This document shows positions 31,012-43,852 of a stretch of 64,000 nucleotides of DNA, one piece after another. The notes under the pieces are model-generated. The model made no database searches. It had not been told where the DNA came from and was given only the letters and a program-made list of their open reading frames with translations. Each line of letters begins with the position of its first letter. Position 1 is the first letter of the stretch. The stretch covers positions 124,001 to 188,000 of the forward strand of contig JANQBS010000031.1 of NCBI GenBank assembly GCA_033085395.1, in the 5' to 3' direction. The stretch is from Xanthoparmelia taractica (taxonomy: Eukaryota; Ascomycota; Lecanoromycetes; Lecanorales; Parmeliaceae). A program made the translations under genes and the position numbers.

Positions 31012-32025
31012 ATGGCTCCTCGACTCCGGATCTGCCCCCAATGCCACCACCTCCTCAAACACCAACCCGCATTATCTAGATACCTGGCTACCGCCTCCGC
31101 TATAACCCCAGCAGCACCACCTTACCAAACAATCTCCTCCCCTCCGCCAATCGCCCGCCACCCTCGCACCCAACCTCCATCCCACAAGCCGCCCGAATTC
31201 CGCAAATCGCAGCTCCACCGACAATACACCTCCCTGCTCCGCTCCACGCCCTTACTCCTCCTCTTCCAACACAACAACCTCAAAGCAACAGAATGGATGT
31301 CCATCCGCCGCGAACTGCGCTTCGCCCTCGAAAAGGTCGACGCCGATCTAACCACCAACCTCGCACCCGCCATAAAGCTCCAAGCAATCCAAGCCGGGAT
31401 CTTCGAATCGGCCCTGCTCGTCGCCGAATACTACGACCCGAATCGCCATCACAATACCGCCTCGAACCCCACAACCCACCCCACAGACCCCTCAACCCAA
31501 TCCTCCACGCCCTTCACAAACCACTCCCCCACCCCCGCCTCCAGCGCCTTAACGCACTCCCTCTCCCGCACCGCCCACAAAATAGCCACCCGCCACAAAA
31601 AAACGCACCCCCTCCGCCCCCTCCTCTCCGGCCCCCTCGCAACCCTCACGTTCCCATCCGTAACGCCCCAACACCTCCGCGGCGCCCTCTGCGTCCTCTC
31701 TCCGAAACCACCCACATTCGCCGCGCCGACCCGCCGCGCGAACCCGGGCTACTATGACGCGGGCGTGCAGCAGGGGTTGCAGAAGCTGATACTGTTGGGG
31801 GCGAGGGTGGAGGGGAGGGTGTTTGATAATGAGGGGGCGAGGTGGGTGGGGGGGATTGAGGGGGGGATGGAAGGGTTGAGGGGGGAGTTGGTGAGGGTTT
31901 TGGGGGGGGTTGGTGCGGGGGTTACGGGGGCGTTGGAGGGGGTTGGGAGGAGCTTGTGGGTTACGGTTGAGGGGAGGAGGGGGATGTTGGAGGAGGAGGA
32001 GAAGGGGAGGTCGGGGGGCGAGTAG
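31012..32025 (+). CDS. MRPL11: Mitochondrial large-subunit ribosomal protein uL10m
   Basis: 337 aa, one exon. This is the mitochondrial L10 (yeast Mrpl11), the base of the ribosomal stalk. The N-terminus is a mitochondrial presequence type (Arg-rich, no acidic residues: ALSRYLATASAITPAA). The family core is RKSQLHRQYTSLLRSTPLLL, LFQHNNLKATEWMSIRREL and later FPSVTPQHLRGALCVLSPKP. A Ser/Thr/Pro/His-rich insert of about 50 residues interrupts the middle, and the C-terminus is Gly- and Arg/Glu-rich. Base composition flips from strongly C-rich (to about 31730) to strongly G-rich (from about 31750). It is convergent with the sirtuin gene. Confidence 0.85.
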   Translation: MAPRLRICPQCHHLLKHQPALSRYLATASAITPAAPPYQTISSPPPIARHPRTQPPSHKPPEFRKSQLHRQYTSLLRSTPLLLLFQHNNLKATEWMSIRRELRFALEKVDADLTTNLAPAIKLQAIQAGIFESALLVAEYYDPNRHHNTASNPTTHPTDPSTQSSTPFTNHSPTPASSALTHSLSRTAHKIATRHKKTHPLRPLLSGPLATLTFPSVTPQHLRGALCVLSPKPPTFAAPTRRANPGYYDAGVQQGLQKLILLGARVEGRVFDNEGARWVGGIEGGMEGLRGELVRVLGGVGAGVTGALEGVGRSLWVTVEGRRGMLEEEEKGRSGGE

Positions 32026-32497
32026 TCGGGGGTTCCAGGTGATATCTAATTTTGTATGCCGACTACTCGTGTACATTGATCACGGACCGATCATCCAGAT
32101 CATAGATGTGTTGGAGTGAGAAAACAGCTTGAAGGATGTGTATATACAGTACAGAGACAACGTATGTAATTACATACACACGCGGTCATATTTTAGTGAG
32201 AAGCCTTTCTCTAATGTCAGAGTGGCCTCCAATGAGTCTTTCCTCGCTCTTTACCCTGGAAAAATAAAGAATGCAACGCCGAATAGTGCAATGCCACCTC
32301 CAGATCCAAAGGCGGAAGGCGCTTGCCCTGCTCTCAATCGTACGATAATGGCAACGGCAACATCCAGCACAAACTCCACATACGCCATTCATCGACATGT
32401 GGGTATCTCGTTCGTTCAAAACAAGTCCGCCTAATTCATACGTGAATCACATACAACATCCACCAAAAACACTAAGCCAAATCGGATTCGATTCCCA
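32026..32497. other. Intergenic, convergent gene ends
   Basis: About 470 bases between convergent stops, presumably the 3' UTRs of both genes. Nothing else seen. Confidence 0.5.
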
Positions 32498-34486
32498 TCA
32501 GATATGCAGCAGCTGCGCCATACCAGACGGTACGTTTCCTGTAGGCGAGATCCTCTCTTCGCTCATTCGCTTGAGTTTACGAGGGTCCTGGATCTCGCCG
32601 ACCTTGGGGAGCGTCTCGAGCTGTGTGGGTACTTCGATTTTCTCGAGCTTGACGCCCTCAGTGACAGGCTGGGAAGGGCTCATAGGACCGTTATTGCGCG
32701 CTGATTGGGGTGGTATGGGCATCATAGGACTCGCCGTATCGTCGAAGGGCTCGTTGATGCTCGCAAGCAACCTTTTTGCTTTTTCCTGGTTTGTAGGTGA
32801 TGGACGAGGTTTGAATACCTTCGTCATCTTCTCTTTAGTAGGTGAAGGAGGGGCGTTGGGAAACGGGGCTGGCTTTGCTGAATCGGTAGCAGGCTTGTGG
32901 GGCTTGGTGACTTTGAAGTTGATTTTCGAATTATCGGATGCCTTTGAGATCTTTGAGCCGATTGTCTTGCTTATCGACATGTTCTTAACCCCCTTTTTCT
33001 TTCCTGGTCCCTTGGAACCACCCTTCGCCTTGGAATTTCCCTTCGTATCGGAAAGCTGTAACGGAGGAATGGTGAAGCCTTTTGGAAGCTTAGTCGCTTT
33101 CGACATAGGACTTTCTCCTGGGGTCATCATGGCAGGAGTATTCCCCTGCTTAGGCGATTCAGCCCTCTTCGGAGTAACACTTCTCTTTGCTGGTTTGACG
33201 AGCACTTTGACACCAGCATCCTTCTCCTTTGCTCTTTCCGCCTCGGATTCGGTGCACGCCTTGTAGTCATTGCCTTCTTCGTTCCATCTTCGCAAGTTCG
33301 CTCGTTGGGCAACCTGGTCGCAATCGCCAGCGACGACTAGATCCCAACAATCTTCAAACTCCTTGCCTACTGGTGGTGGACCACGATTGATCCATATTGC
33401 GACGCCGTCTCTTCTATCTCTTACTATCCCGCACATCTCCCGGACCATTCTCTTGACCCCTGGTATTTCCATACTTGTGCCCACTACAATAACTGCGTCA
33501 GGCCGCTTCTGAAGATCCGCTTTCACCACTGCTCCAATCGCCTCGTCGTCCGGGTTTGACTCGTTGTATAAGACCATTCTCGGACGAAGTCTGCCAATGC
33601 CATGGCTTCGTTTTCCGGCAACATCGGTGCGGATCTGGTCATTCTCTACACACTGAGTGCACAGTGGTGGGACCGGACCGCTGAATAAGACGGCTTCGAA
33701 AGGTGAAAGCTTGTTGCATTTGGTGCATACCATCTGCTCCAAACTTCCGTGCAATTGAATGGTCCGGGGCCATGGTCCTTTGTTTTCTAATGGGACCTTT
33801 GTTATCAGGGGTGGGAGCGAAGTGTCTATGCCATCGACGTTCTGCGTGTATAGGCGCAGGAGCCGGTTTTCGCTCGCAAGGGTTGCTAGCATCTCATGGA
33901 ATATTGTAGGCTTTGCGTCGCTGGCGAGTTGCGACAGTGTGCGAACCATGTCGTGAAAAGAGGATGTTGAATCGTCTGTTTGATATACTGAAGCGTCGAA
34001 TAAATGCTTGCCTGAAGCTTTGAGCTTATTATCGCTCCGAAGAGTGTTGAACAGGCCATTTGATGACCGAAAGTCGGGGACTATAGTGTTGTTAGCCACT
34101 CAACATGCAGCTGGGAGTGGAGCGCAGCACTCACCTCCAGCAGCAGTAGATATTCCAGCCCCAGCAATCACCACGATTTTTCTCCTCTTCCGCAAGACTT
34201 TGAGTAACAGACCCAATTGAGAGCTCTGATCAGCCGTAGATGAAGGCGATTGCAGATCTAGGTGGACAGTCGTCCTCGGCTTCGCCTCCACCGATCTTCT
34301 CTTCTTCGCCGGAGGTAGATCGTCAGATTCTCGAGGGCGCTTTTGCGATCCAGTCTGAGAACTGGGTATAATTTCGTTATTCTCTTGAGTCGACTGTGGA
34401 GATGGGTAATCGAGAGGTGGAGGCGACACAGATCTGACGGAGCTTAGCTCTGAGGACAGGTCGCTCAAGCCGCTGTCGCTATCCAT
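32498..34486 (-). CDS. Sirtuin, Hst3/Hst4 type NAD-dependent histone deacetylase
   Basis: Two exons, 34486-34135 and 34080-32498, with a 54-nt intron (34134-34081, GTGAGT..ATAG); 644 aa. The intron falls inside the NAD-binding motif, and splicing gives GAGISTAAGVPDFRSSNGLF (residues 109-128). The rest of the catalytic core follows: YTQNVDGID, IQLHGSLEQMVCTKC (catalytic His and first Zn Cys pair), PPLCTQC (second pair) and VVGTSMEIPGVKR. The N-terminus is Ser/Pro-rich with a likely nuclear signal (PPAKKRRS), and the long C-terminal tail is basic and low-complexity. The order of motifs and size suit the fungal Hst3/Hst4 group, which removes acetyl from histone H3 Lys56. Start chosen at MDSDSGLSDL; an upstream in-frame ATG at 34741 lies in an unconvincing extension. 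Confidence 0.88.
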
Positions 34487-35242
34487 GATGCTGGGATTAC
34501 TGTTGGTTGGTTGGCCGGTTGCTGCGATCAGGGCCTTCTTGTCTGGAACATGATGGGGAAAAGAAATTGACAGGATAGAAGATGGACTAAGGAAAGAGAT
34601 GTCCAAGGTGTAAAGAAGCACCTGGAAGTATGTGGGCAGTGAATGGGGACAATGATAAAAGAGCGATGTAGTGAATGGTGTGAATGGGCTTGAGGATCTT
34701 AGCCATGATCGCGCCGCTTGGACCAGTTTTAGCCGCAACAAAAATGCCCCTCTCCCACAATAAGACTTTTTGTTTACTTCTTTGTTTACCTCAATAATAC
34801 TGATAATAATATAATACTGCCCCCTATTTTACCTATTATTGTATTTTTATAGGAAGACTCTCCACGATAGACAATGCTTCAAAAGTAAGGTCTGCTTCAC
34901 TGCTTCCTTAATGAGGTAACATTTGGGGCACCATAAGTTATTGAACTTTCAACCAACAATACTTACTGCTTACTTCTTAGCTGGCCTATTCATGATTCAT
35001 TCTCAGGCGCAGTCGATAGACTTCATACACAGTGAATCAGTGCGTACCTTCTCAATCAATCACGAGGCCATCTATAGGTTATTTGGCTTGGGCCTTGAGG
35101 CCTGAATGAATCTTCTTTCTTGGCTGGAATTAAGGAATTTTTGGTCTAGCAATGGGGCGCACTGATTTATACTACGCTTTTCATCCCTGTTCCTCCATCG
35201 CAATTTGATCTTGACAATCTATAAATCCTCAGATATTTGATC
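34487..35242. promoter_or_regulatory. Divergent promoter region of sirtuin and MED16
   Basis: 756 bases between divergent starts, including an A/T-rich patch near 34770-34860 (AATAATACTGATAATAATAT). No defined element recognised. Confidence 0.4.
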
Positions 35243-38200
35243 ATGGAGGATGGCCTTGATGATCTATTTGGAGATGTTGGAGATGTGGGAGACGGTCACT
35301 CATTGCAACTTCCTGAACCTCTTCCCAAAGGCCTGCTCCAACGGGTGGATGAACTGGCTCTCAGCGGATGCTGCCAGTATGTCGCGAACCTCCACTTTTT
35401 CCCTTCGGCATATCTAAACATTAGCTAGAAAGTTGGTTTGGTCGAGAAATGGTTGCATTGCGTATATCACTCGCGATGGGTGCAGTGTGGTCGTATGCAG
35501 CCTGATGTGTGATTCGTCCAATGGCCAGTGGAGGTTGAGCAAGGAACATTTGATAGACGGCGTCGCTACCGCGCACTCTGAACATCAATTAGTCCATCTG
35601 TCCTGGAGCCATCACGGTAACGAGTTAGCAATTGTCGACGCTTTCGGTCAGATATCCATTTACAGCGTCTACATCGCTATCAATCGCCTTAGTCTTTACA
35701 GGCGCTGTGTCCTCGACCCAGAGGACCATCTAAGCGCTGTAATTGGGCTGACATGGTTACATCTGGATCGACCAGTATGATTGCCGCTTGATTACAATTT
35801 TGATGCTATGGACACGGTTGACAGCGGTGCAGTCTTATTTTCCTAAGCCCATGCTCAAGGCCCAAGACCAATGGAATTTCACCGTACTTCATCAAAGGTT
35901 CCTCGGACCCCGTAATCCCTATCAGCAAATGAACAATCCACAGAAGGCTGCTATGGTAGCAGTCACAAGGAGTGGAATGATTAGAGTCCTGTATCAAGGT
36001 CAAGATAATCGATGGCAAGACTTCAAAAGCGAGTCAGAAACTATTGCGAGTCCATCAGAGCTTCTTACCCACGCCACAATGTGTCCGGAGAAGATTGCAG
36101 ATAACAAGAGCTCAGACAAAGGTGAGTCTAGCTTCCCATAATGTATGTGAGACAACGCTGACCTGCACGACCAGAGAGTCCCCTACTTCTGGCAACGTAC
36201 AATAGCGAAAAGGAGCTCCGAGTGTATCGACTCAGCCTGGATTTTGAGCACCAAAGCATAAGCCTACAGCATCTCAAAGTCCTGAATTATTGCACCCCAC
36301 TTGATGATAATCCCGATGATGCTTTCGCACAGTATGATCGTGTGCAGTCCCGCAGTCAACTGTCGCTCCTGGAGTTTCTACCGCCGGGACCGAGATATGC
36401 CAACAAAGACCCAACGCATCCGGTGCTCCTGGCTTCATTTTCCTACCTCTCTAATCACTTCCAAAGCTCACCGGCTCAAACGGTACAAGCTACAGTGCTT
36501 TGCAAATGGGAGTTGCAAACTGCCACGCCAAATTTACATACAAGCTTCAACTTGTTGTCTTCGAAGAAGACTACCGCATCACCGGTTGCAGAGCTTCCTG
36601 TAAGTTGTATTGCTCACAGCTCGGGTATAGACTGTGCCTAACGGGTCTTTTCAAGCCTGAGATCCTTATGAAGAGATCGACTGACATCTTACTCCCAAGA
36701 GCCCTGCTCTCCATCCAGCAGATGAGCTTGAGAGCCGTCCTGGCCATGGTGTATTGCGAGGGTTTGATTGAATATAGAGAGACTACAACCATGAGCGTGC
36801 TCCCTCGAGATGGGAAAAACCAAATCTCGAGTATGCCGCAGATCGGACTCTGTTTTCCAACGAGTAGATTCTGTAGGTCCCATTTTTGATCTACTCCAAC
36901 CCTAGATGCCGCGTGCCCAATCATAAGGACAACTTCTTATAATCTATAGGCCTGCATACTGCGTTGTCTCCTAACACTTGTGCTGCTGTTTTTCTCGACG
37001 AGCAGCATCTACCCATTTTGAGCTCTCTGCAGTTCGAGGAGGAGCATGCAAGCGACCAACTAGATGAAGGTAGGTAGTCAATGCAACGGCCTCTGGTGCC
37101 TGCTGACGTACTTAGCGCGACTCGAAGTAATCGTCGAAGCCTTCGTAATGCAGTCATCGGTTGCTTCTCTCAACAATTTGAACAACGAGGACATTGTCGC
37201 GGCATTGCAAGCTTTTTCGAACCAATACTTGCACGGCCAGGTACAGGCAGGGGAGCCCCCCACATTGTTCAATTCCGACACATTCAAGTTGCACTTCTTG
37301 AGCGAGCTGTATCGTACTATTGGTGTCCGCGTGGACTACTCCATTGATCCGCAGTTGCAACAATTGCTTCAGTCAAATCAAGGCTTAACTCTCCAGCGAT
37401 GTCTGAGTATCCAAACGGCACTTGGTTATGCTGGAGGGAGTCATCCGCCATCACTCTCGGCCATTTTGGCTTGGACAATTTTGAATATAAGATCGGTGGT
37501 TATGGTATCCATGGGGACCATGAGTAGAAAACCGGGTGTCGAGAACGAATTGAGCAAACCAGGTATGCCCAAACAGACCGAGAAATGTGCAGAAAGACGA
37601 CTTACTTCAGATCAGAGACTGTGCATGTCCTGATTGGCTTAGTGTCATGGTCGATGACCCTTATCAGCTACATCGTCGACGAGCTCTTCGTGCTCGAAGA
37701 CTATCTTGAAGACAATGACGACGGAACAGGAAACATAAGCCTTGACGTACTCAATGCAAGGAGTGAGCTACCGCATCAATATCCATTTGATCAAACCCCA
37801 ACTAAACATCATCCAGTCCGTGAAACTAACAGCCCAGCGCTACTTCTCCTCCTCGTCTCTTCATCCCGAAACTTCCTCAAGTACTACTGCAACCCCTTGA
37901 AAGCATTCATGCAAGCCTGCAAGAGCCAGCACTCGCAAACACCCCTAAGACTAGCCTACCAGGAGCTCTTCGCCGTGTTCCAGAAATCCCTAGTATCCGT
38001 ATCCCAATTCGAGCGTCTCCTCTCCCAACTAGACACCAGCATCCGAAGCGCCTACCAAGCCTCCAACACCAGCGAAACCGACCGCAGCACCCTCGAAAAA
38101 AACATGCTCATCAAAGCCGAAATCCCGCCCATCCTCCTCCCCACCGTGCACGACCTCCTCACCAAAACGGCCGCCTCCCTCAAAGACGAAGTCAACGTCG

Positions 38201-38475
38201 CCGAACTCTACTTCTCCAACATCGCCTCCTTGGGCCTCACGGAAGATAACGCGGGCAAGAGATGGCGCAGGGAACATCCGCTTGATGCTATGCGCAAGGT
38301 TGAGCTCGGCAAGGGCGTGCAGACGAGGAGGTGCACGCGGTGTGCGGCTGTTATGGAGGATTTGCTGCCGACGAGGACGGCGAGTCTTATGGTTTCGCAG
38401 ATGAAGCATTGTTTTTGTGGGAGCTGGTGGATGGTTGGGGGGGAAGAGGATGGGGGGAACGGGCTGGGTTATTGA
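35243..38475 (+). CDS. MED16: Mediator complex tail subunit 16 (Sin4)
   Basis: Nine exons: 35243-35376, 35429-35774, 35833-36121, 36175-36599, 36656-36872, 36950-37069, 37116-37562, 37616-37762 and 37817-38475; 927 aa. Every junction is GT..AG and keeps the frame. Med16 belongs to the Mediator tail, linking activators to RNA polymerase II. Signatures are MEDGLDDLFGDVGD at the start, KLVWSRNGCIAYITRDG (beta-propeller region), MVAVTRSGMIRVLY, LLSIQQMSLRAVLAMVYCEG, LHTALSPNTCAAVFLDEQ, YIVDELFVLEDYL and SPALLLLLVSSSRNFLKYYC. The C-terminus has paired cysteines (RRCTRCAAVME and HCFCGSWW). The 54-nt intron 37763-37816 has no stop and is a multiple of three, so a retained form would still be open. 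Confidence 0.88.
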
Positions 38476-38957
38476 ATGCGGTATGGGAGGGAAGGGTTGG
38501 TGTTTGCTTGGATACTTGGGTGGATTTGGGTTTGTGGAGATGAGGACGCTTCGGAATGATGTCTCGGTTTTGTTGGGGCAATTTTTGCTTTGGATATCGT
38601 GCGTTTTCGTGTCATGCTTTGCTTTAAGGGCCCATATGGATCTAGCTGTTGGATTTATCTGGGTATGTGACCTCTAATGTTGTATCTCCAATTTCTGAAG
38701 CCCAACCATGCTTTAAATGGAAGCTGAGGGTCTACATGCGATGATATTACCAGTGATCTGAGTCCAGGAACACCCATTATCACGGCATATTATACAGTCA
38801 AGCCCCTAATTCCTTTATCATATTCCCCTTCCTATCTTCCACAAGGAGCCGAAATGACTCTCTAATACACCTCGTTCAGGGAAGATATTTCTCTCGACTC
38901 CATCACTCTCTGCTCATCTCTATGCACAATCGGCACAAACCACCAAGATCTCTCTCC
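38476..38957. other. Intergenic, convergent gene ends
   Basis: About 480 bases between convergent stops. It continues the G-rich composition of the MED16 end up to about 38560. No gene seen. Confidence 0.5.
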
Positions 38958-40465
38958 TCAATCATCAAAACTGTACCTCATCCACTCCCCCACAGCTCTC
39001 AGACTCTCCCACCGCACACTCTCGTCCTTATCCGTCATCAACTCCATCACCCGGCCCTTAATGCCCAACTTTTCCAACGCTTGCCTCTTCTCCGGGGCTT
39101 CTTTAACCAGCCAGCCCACATCATTGCACCCAATAGCCAAGACCTGCTTGTCGTCGTCCCAGCTCTTCCCCATAATCTCCGCCAGCGCTTTCGGCAGCGC
39201 ACCCCCATCATCGTCCAAGATCTTTCGAGCGTTCTCGCGCCAGAAATTGGCGTCTCGATGGGGTGGACTCCAGCGGAGTTTCCCTGTTGATACCTCCGCG
39301 GCGTATTCGTCAAAGGTAGTTTGGGAGCTTGTGTATTCGTCTAGCATCTCTGTGAGGGCATTCAAGTCGTCGAGGAGGTCAGGGTCCGTTAGATGACGGC
39401 CTTTGAGGTTGGAGAGGACGGCAGGTAGACGGGCGGTTGTGGCGGAGGCAAGGAGGGTAGATTTATTGGTTGGAGCGGAGAACAAATTGAACAGGGTTGA
39501 AAGGAGGATGCGGGTCGTTTTCTCTTTAGGAGAAAGGCGGAGGAGTTGGGTGTATAGTTGTACAAGCTCTTGTTCCTTTTCGAGGCCTTTGCCTACTAGG
39601 GAGGCTTCGAAGCTTAGCTGCCAGATGGTGAGGAGGACGTGGTAGAGGAGTTGGAGGCCGACGCCACCACTGAGACCGGCTTCCGTGGCACTACGGATGC
39701 TGCTGCCTCCGTTGAAGAGTGTTGAGTCGCTGTCTTTGCTTGCGCCAGCTGCGGCTCGCAAGATGTCGATGAGAGGGTTGACGGTCTTTTCACGCTCGGT
39801 CCAGAATATCTCACGTGATTTCTTCGATCTTAGGAGAGAAGAGTATTCCTGAACCGCAATATCCTGTAAGCTACTGTCCTGGCTTGTCGTTAATCTGGAA
39901 AGGTAGTTGTAGAGCACCGTGAGCGCTTCGTCTGTTTTGGAATTCGATTTCGGCGACTGGATCTGCGCTGTTGAGAGGATTCTGGTCAAGACAGACGAAG
40001 CTAATAATGGGATCGGGTCTTTTGGATTGTTGGAGTGCGTGAGAAAGGGCACAATGGGTTTGTATGGTTCTGGGTGCTCGAGAAGCTTGGAGGCAAGACT
40101 GGGGACATCTGAAGGTCAACGGTCAGCAACAATGAGCAAGATGTAACGTGTATGGATCCAGATACCATACCATTGATTAGGTCCCCAGTCAGGACCAACA
40201 TATACTGAATAACATCTGCTCGCTTTGACGCGGATTCTAACACACTTTTGCCTTTGTCTCCACCAAGTATGAGAGATTGATAGGATTCGATATCATTTTC
40301 CACAGTCTGTTTCCTCTGTTCCTTGCGCACCTTATCTACAGACTTGATCGTCTTAAGGTCATTGTCGGTAATGGTACCTGCTCGTACGGCCCCCTCCCAT
40401 GGTATTGGCCTTGCTCGAATGTTATTTTGCAGAGAGCTTAGGTAAGTCGGAGGATCGAGTGACAT
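38958..40465 (-). CDS. VMA13: V-type proton ATPase subunit H
   Basis: Two exons, 40465-40171 and 40108-38958, with a 62-nt intron (GTATGG..TCAG); 481 aa, close to the usual family length. Subunit H bridges the V1 and Vo sectors, and is needed for activity of the assembled pump and for silencing free V1. The start MSLDPPTYLSSLQNNIRARP with IPWEGAVRAGTI is typical. The splice joins GDLING-type sequence to DVPSLASKLLEHPEPYKPIV, followed by PFLTHSNNPKDPIPLLASSV. The armadillo-like C-terminal half contains KLRWSPPHRDANFWRENA and LAIGCNDVGWLVKEAPEKRQ. Head-to-head with DIS3, 349 bases between starts. Confidence 0.93.
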
Positions 40466-40814
40466 GATGCGTTAAGACCAGATTTCCGTAGAGAAATGTT
40501 ACGAGGCGCAAAGAAATAAGAAACAAAAAGAGAACGAAACAATTGACTGATGATGTCAAGCTGTCTGAAGCTTGGAGAGGTGGTCTTGATTTGGGAGGCA
40601 GCGCAGGCACGTTATCGATAATCCCTGTCAACCTTGCAGGGCTGGTTTAGGGCTGGCTTGCAGCTTCTTTCGGCAACGTAGGAAATCCAGAATCAACACT
40701 TAAGGATACCTCTATGCCAGAGAGATTGGACGATTTGATGACTTGAATGGCTGTACGGGTGACCTCTGAAAGAAAAAAGTGAACGCGCTAGGATACCTTC
40801 ATATCGACACTACT
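40466..40814. promoter_or_regulatory. Divergent promoter of VMA13 and DIS3
   Basis: 349 bases between divergent start codons. No defined element recognised. Confidence 0.45.
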
Positions 40815-43800
40815 ATGACCAGTCTCAAACGGTCACTGGCCGACCCATATGCCTCGAACATCTCAAGTAAAGTATTTGTAAGATCAACTAAGAGTGGAAA
40901 GGTTCAAAAGATAGTCAGAGAGCTCTATCTCAGGCGGGACATTCCTTGTTCCTCGAGACTCTGCTCGGTGTGCTTGGCCAATGCCCCAGCAGACGCAAAT
41001 GGAGTTGGTAGGTCAAATGCACAGTGCAAGCCTTCCAGTATTTTGGGACGCTCACTGAGTTTACAAAAGTCGCCCCGTTTGTTCTGTCGGAGAGGCCAGC
41101 AGGCACAAAACTTTTTCCCGCTGGTCACTATCTAGTACCAGATACTAATGCATTGCTCAATGGCATGGATTTGTTCGAACAAGCTTCCGGGTTTTACGAT
41201 GTCATCATTCTTCAGACCGTCCTCGAGGAGCTGAAGAACCGCTCTCTTCCATTGTACAATCGTGTCATTGGTTTGACCAAGAGTGATGATAAACACTTCT
41301 ACGTCTTCTTCAACGACTTCCGGCAGGAGACCTACGTTGTCAGAGAGCAGGGGGAGACCATCAATGACCGCAACGATAGGGCTGTCCGGCGAGCAGTCAG
41401 CTGGTACGGAGAACATCTGTCTCAATCTCTTAGATCTAGCAAGCGGTCTATCCAGTGTCCCACTATCATTATGCTCACTGACGATAAAGAAAACCTTCGA
41501 AAGGCTAATGCAGAGAAGCTTAGCGCTTGTTCTCTGGCTCAATACGTATCTGGTCTGGACGATGCTGACCGCCTCCTTGACATGATCAATGCCTCTCGCC
41601 AAAGCCAAGACTCGAGAAGCACTACAGCTGAACTACTTTATCCTGATTATTATTCGTTATCTAAGATGATGACCGGTATCCGAGCTGGAACGCTTCATCA
41701 GGGTATCTTCAACGTTTCTCCATACAACTATCTTGAGGCTTCCGTACACGTCCCGGCTTTTGACAGATCATTGCTTATACTGGGTCGAGAAGCCAGCAAC
41801 AGGGCGGTGTCGGGGGATGTTGTTGTGGTCGAGGTTCTGCCAAAGTCACAATGGAAAGCACCATCCACCAAGATCATCGAGGACGATACGTTAAACAAGA
41901 ACGAAAACGCAGATACCGATGAAGCTGAAAAAGAGGCGGTTGTCACTGAGCAAGAACGCAAAGCCTTGCAGCAAGAAGTCAAAAAGACCCAGGGGAAGAG
42001 CGTCGAAGGTCGAGCACAGCCTACTGCTCGGATTGTTGGCGTCATCAAGCGGAACTGGCGGCAGTACGTGGGACATGTTGACAGTAGCTCAAGCTCGGCA
42101 GCAAAGCAAGGTCGCAAGCAGCAGACTGTGTTTCTGATGCCAATGGACAAACGAATACCCAAAATCAGACTTCGTACTCGCCAAGCAGACGAGCTATTGG
42201 GCAAGCGAATTGTGGTAACCATTGATGCATGGGACCAAAGCTCGCGTTACCCTGAGGGTCATTTCGTAAGGTCACTTGGTGACGTTGAAACCAAAGGAGC
42301 AGAGACCGAAGCATTGTTACTTGAATATGACGTGCAATACAGACCGTTTCCGAAAGGAGTCTTGGACTGTTTACCTTCCGAAGGTCACGATTGGAAGGTT
42401 CCCGTAAGCAAAGAGGATCCAGGCTGGCAGGGCAGACAAGATCTACGTGATCTTCTGATTTGCAGTATCGACCCAGTGGGCTGTCAAGATATCGATGATG
42501 CGCTCCACGCGAAGCCTCTGCCAAATGGTCATTACCAGGTTGGTGTTCATATCGCAGATGTGTCGCATTTTGTCAAGCCAAACAACGCGATGGATGCAGA
42601 GGCCAGCATACGAGGAACAACCGTCTATCTGGTGGATAAACGCATTGATATGCTACCCATGCTACTAGGTACCGACCTCTGCTCTCTTAAGCCATACGTT
42701 GAACGTTATGCGTTCTCTGTTATCTGGGAAATTACCAACAATGCAGACATTGTCAGCTCTTCCTTCACCAAATCCGTCATTAGGTCTAGGGAGGCTTTCA
42801 GCTACGAGCAAGCGCAAATGCGCATCGATGACAAGTCGCAGAAAGATGAATTAACCCAGGGTATGAGGATCCTTCTCAAGCTTTCGAAGAAGCTACGTCA
42901 AAAGCGCATGGATGCAGGAGCCTTGAACCTTGCGAGTCCAGAAGTGCGTGTGCAAACGGAATCAGAGACGTCGGATCCGGTAGATGTGAAGACTAAGGAG
43001 TTGCTAGACACGAACTCGCTCGTAGAAGAGTTTATGCTTCTCGCCAACATCAGCGTGGCCGGGAAGATATACGAAGCACTCCCACAAACTGCCTTGCTTC
43101 GAAGGCATGCTGCTCCGCCAAAAAGCAATTTTGAGGAGCTCGCAAACCAGCTGAAAGTCAAGCGTGGATTTGAACTTCGCACGGAAAGCTCCAAAGCAGT
43201 TGCGGATTCCTTGGACTCGTGCGTCGACCCGGAGGAGCCTTTCTTCAACACGCTTGTTCGCATCATGGCCACACGATGCATGATGTCAGCGGAGTATTTC
43301 TGCTCCGGGACCCAGTCGTACCCTGAATTCCGCCATTACGGCCTAGCAAGCGAGATCTACACTCATTTCACCAGTCCCATCAGACGGTACGCAGATCTCG
43401 AAGCTCACCGACAATTGGCTGCAGCGATCGAATACGAGACGTTGGACATCAGCCTGCACAGCAAAGCCAAGCTGGAGGAAGTGTGCAAGAACATCAACGT
43501 AAGACACCGAAACGCTCAGATGGCGGGCAGAGCAAGCATAGAATACTACGTAGGACAGGCGCTCAAGGGACGAGTGGTGGAAGAAGAGGGGTTTGTGATG
43601 AAGGTCTTCTCGAATGGATTCGTGGTGTTTGTGCCACGATTCGGCATTGAGGGGCTGATCCGGCTGCGGGACCTTGCGACGCCAGAACCCGAAGGAGCAT
43701 TCGATGAGGAAGAGTATATCCTTAGGGTCAGTGGAAGGGCGGTGAGGTTGCAGGTGGAGCTATTCCAGAAGGTCGTGGTGAGAATCAGCGACGTGAAGGA

Positions 43801-43852
43801 GGAATCGACGGGGAAAAGGAAGATCAAGCTTGAGTTGATGAGGGCGAGCTAA
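40815..43852 (+). CDS. DIS3: Exosome catalytic ribonuclease Dis3 (Rrp44)
   Basis: Two exons, 40815-41007 and 41070-43852, with a 62-nt intron (GTAGGT..AAAG); 991 aa. Dis3 is the processive 3'-5' exoribonuclease and endonuclease of the nuclear and cytoplasmic exosome. In order: start MTSLKRSLADPYASNIS, the CR3 cysteines (Cys45, Cys50 and Cys53 in DIPCSSRLCSVC), the PIN domain (VPDTNALLNGMDLFE, Asp89), cold-shock domains, and the RNB domain with the magnesium-binding DPVGCQDIDDALH (about residues 530-545) and VGVHIADVSHFV. Later come HYGLASEIYTHFTSPIRRYA and a C-terminal S1 domain (GFVVFVPRFGIEGLIRL). All key residues are present. Essential in yeast. Confidence 0.96.

Noticed and set aside
31293..31757. 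154-codon Pro/Arg-rich ORF
   Set aside because: Out-of-frame shadow of the uL10m gene caused by its C-rich codons.
34487..34741. N-terminal extension of the sirtuin ORF
   Set aside because: Reads as hydrophobic/Ser-Pro leader without conservation; the start at 34486 gives the usual acidic Ser-rich N-terminus.
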